Assembly (NCBI GenBank): GCA_965662775.1
Contig: CBFIIW010000016.1
Location: 7,641-71,640 of the forward strand
Source of the DNA: UBA7985 sp002690455
GTDB lineage: Bacteria > Pseudomonadota > Alphaproteobacteria > UBA7985
Length of the DNA stretch: 64,000 nt
Direction: 5' to 3'
Of the stretch, positions 62,501-64,000 are shown one piece after another; position 1 is the stretch's first letter, and each line of letters begins with the position of its first letter. Position numbers and translations under genes: made by a program. The notes beneath the pieces are model-generated. The model worked only from the letters and a program-made list of their open reading frames with translations, did no database searches and was not told where the DNA came from.

Positions 62501-63345
62501 AGGCCTTCTGGGCAATCAGGGCGCTGCCCGATGAGCCTCTGCCGTTGTTTGCAGCGGCGGCGGCCGAGGAATGGGGAGATGTGGCTCAAGGGGCTGAGGC
62601 GCTACCTGCGATGACCGTGGGGGAGGAAGTCGCAGACGATTACCGGGCGCTGCGGCTCTCGCTTAAGGCCCACCCAATGGCGCTGGTGCGAGATCAACTG
62701 ACCGTGACGGGGCGGGTACCGGCGCAGGCGCTGTGGGATTTGCCGGATGGGGCGCTGGTTCGGCTCGCTGGGATTGTCTTAGTGCGCCAGCGGCCGGGAT
62801 CAGCCCAGGGGGTAATCTTTATTACGTTGGAGGATGAGACAGGCGTTGCCAACTTGGTGATCTGGTCGGATCGCTTTGAGCAGTATCGTCGGGCGGTGCT
62901 GTCGGCGTCGCTCCTTGAGGTCTGGGGGCGGGTGCAGAAGGTGGGCAAGGGTGAGCATCAGGTCATTCACATCATGGCACAGCAGCTGTTCGACCGTTCT
63001 GAACTGCTGGCGCAGATGCAGGTGGCAGATGGAGAGATGGTGGTGTTGGACAGTAGCCCGGTGGAGCCGCCACTGGCACGGGCTGATGAGGTTGTCCGGC
63101 CCCTTCGAGACGATCCACGACTGGCGAGCCTCGCGGGCCGGGAGGAGCCAGCGTATCCGATGCCATCGTTACAATCGGCATCCGAGCCGCGGTTGCGAAC
63201 CATTGGTCAGGCAGGGCACTGGGGGACGGGTCAAGGAGTTGGGCGATCCGTGGAGCGCGCGGTGCAGACGCCCCATACCGGCCTTGATGCACCCAATCCC
63301 TTTGGCCCGCGCGATCACCATCAGGGCTCAGGCCGGGTGCGCTGA
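59524..63345 (+). CDS. dnaE2: Error-prone DNA polymerase III alpha homologue DnaE2
   Basis: This is a 1273-residue C-family polymerase for translesion synthesis. The PHP domain starts [22 protein letters not shown]. The palm has [12 protein letters not shown] and [25 protein letters not shown], with the catalytic aspartates. Next come [17 protein letters not shown], the finger region, [38 protein letters not shown], and a C-terminal OB domain ([37 protein letters not shown]). A low-complexity Gly/Ser/Arg insert interrupts residues 519-560. ATGA overlap with imuB shows translational coupling. The extreme C-terminal 90 residues form an extra tail. Confidence 0.96.
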   Translation: [1273 protein letters not shown]

Positions 63346-63447
63346 AGGACTCCCACACATCTGCTCACTTGCATCAGGCCATGCTACCTTTGCCCATCGT
63401 CTTCATAGTGAGCATCACCGCCCCAGGGTCTCGAGCCGAAACAATGT

Positions 63448-63500
63448 GCGCGACGCTTGCGCCCGCCGCGCGAAGCGCGGTCGGGGGCAAGTCGGCGCAA
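63448..63500 (+). repeat. Family A hairpin repeat
   Basis: This 53-bp unit follows dnaE2 by about 100 bp. Its right 30 bases are identical to those at 39113-39165, with one change in the left arm. Confidence 0.85.
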
Positions 63501-63617
63501 TTTCACTTGCGAAAGAGCTTGAGGTTGCGTCCCACCCCCTTGACGGCTTCGCCGTCTTTGGGGCCGGCCCGCGTATCCCAAACGCACAGCGATGCGTCTT
63601 GAGGCCCAATGATGAAT

Positions 63618-63667
63618 GGCGCGCTCGATTTGACGCCGCTTCGCGGCTTACAAATCTCCCACGCGCA
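63618..63667 (+). repeat. Family B hairpin repeat
   Basis: CGATTTGACGCCGCTTCGCGGC followed by TTACAAATC, close to the copies at 24751 and 39009. Between it and the family A unit lies a further short hairpin (GACGGC-TTC-GCCGTC near 63542-63556). Confidence 0.75.
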
Positions 63668-63751
63668 GACTGGAGGGGGCAAACCCGTATCTTTTGTCTC
63701 CGAGCACTTGTCGCCTGGACCATCAATTGATAAAAAAACGGCGTCTGCTTG

Positions 63752-63826
63752 GCGGGTGTAGCTCAGTGGTAGAGCAGTAGCTTCCCAAGCTACGTGTCGA
63801 GGGTTCGATTCCCTTCACCCGCTCCA
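63752..63826 (+). tRNA. tRNA-Gly (anticodon CCC)
   Basis: The 75-base cloverleaf includes an encoded CCA end. The acceptor arms GCGGGTG and CACCCGC pair fully. The anticodon stem GTAGC/GCTAC encloses loop TTCCCAA, giving anticodon CCC at 63784-63786. The T arm has GGGTTCGATTCCC. A D arm (AGCTCAGTGGTAGAGC) is also present. Confidence 0.95.
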
Positions 63827-63885
63827 CGACCTCCCAAAAAATGCAATAAAAACAATGCTTAACGGTCTTGTGTGGTCACAATTGT

Positions 63886-63920
63886 TACAAAACGTGCTAC
63901 AAAACTGCTCCAAAACACGC
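63886..63920 (+). repeat. Short direct repeats after tRNA-Gly
   Basis: Three units of 11-12 bases (TACAAAACGTGC, TACAAAACTGC, TCCAAAACACGC) stand head to tail 60 bp beyond the tRNA gene. Their spacing and position resemble arm-type binding sites of a tyrosine integrase, which is inference. Confidence 0.55.
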
Positions 63921-63979
63921 TACATACGACCCCTGTAGCAGGGCGACATCCGTCTCTGTCGATCCGGGTATGGAGCCGT

Positions 63980-64000
63980 ATGAGCAAGCACCTTCACAGG
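63980..64000 (+). CDS. Possible start of a tyrosine integrase (cut by the window edge)
   Basis: ATG at 63980 opens MSKHLHR before the window ends. Tyrosine recombinases that integrate at tRNA genes in proteobacteria often begin with a similar sequence, and GGAG lies four bases upstream. Only seven codons are visible, so the call rests on position (154 bp after a tRNA-Gly) and the preceding direct repeats. Confidence 0.35.

Overview
This window is a chromosomal segment of a GC-rich alphaproteobacterium. The case rests on gene order and gene content typical of that class: the argD-argF-hslO operon, lgt-midA-pgeF, dapD-dapE, ybaB-recR, a petABC bc1 operon, apaG, ubiK, and an imuA-imuB-dnaE2 mutasome behind a GAAC-N7-GAAC (alphaproteobacterial LexA) box. 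The order Rhodospirillales or a relative seems plausible, but the sequence alone does not fix it. Almost all of the window is core housekeeping DNA. It holds about 58 protein genes and one tRNA gene, with no rRNA, CRISPR array or complete insertion sequence seen.

Layout. 1-5.0 kb: end of ybaB, recR, an NfeD/stomatin pair on the minus strand, then def - unknown gene - fmt - truA. 5.0-7.7 kb: dapE, dapD and a HAD phosphatase (minus). 7.9-13.5 kb: an orphan hybrid histidine kinase, folE and trkH. 13.5-16.7 kb: the hslO-argF-argD operon (minus) behind a terminator-like leader. 16.7-20.4 kb: recX, apaG, a beta-hydroxyacid dehydrogenase with a GNAT enzyme, and an MlaC-like lipid-binding protein. 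20.5-23.2 kb: thiE, thiM and an orphan TRAP solute-binding protein behind a TPP riboswitch. 23.4-29.2 kb: aspartate-type aminotransferase, MarR regulator divergent from ilvE, pgsA-uvrC. 29.2-36.8 kb: folB, a pteridine-reductase-like SDR, a Na/Ca exchanger, uvrB, an EF-hand protein, GNAT and msrB. 37-49.6 kb: csaA, plsY, proC, a YbjN protein, ubiK, lgt-midA-pgeF, prs-rplY-pth-ychF, two tandem DUF2147 genes and a VOC protein. 49.7-55.4 kb: petABC, trmL-hemF and a LysR regulator. 55.7-63.3 kb: an XRE regulator and the imuA-imuB-dnaE2 cassette. 63.4-64 kb: repeats, tRNA-Gly(CCC), and the probable first codons of an integrase at the right edge.

Functional themes. Translation start and modification (def, fmt, truA, trmL, rplY, pth, ychF), amino-acid synthesis (dapDE, argDF, proC, ilvE, aatA), nucleotide-excision repair (uvrB, uvrC) and SOS mutagenesis, folate and thiamine metabolism, and the bc1 respiratory complex. 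Regulation legible in the DNA includes a TPP riboswitch, two LexA-type sites flanking the imuA promoter, a palindromic operator over the ilvE -35 box, and a possible attenuator before argD.

Points most worth following: (1) bc1 genes with non-canonical cytochrome b Qo-site residues together with a Rieske protein lacking the cluster-tuning tyrosine; (2) a TPP-riboswitch-controlled TRAP binding protein with no membrane subunits nearby; (3) three families of hairpin repeats clustered in a few intergenic gaps; (4) a tRNA-Gly followed by direct repeats and a probable integrase start, suggesting an integrated element just beyond the window.
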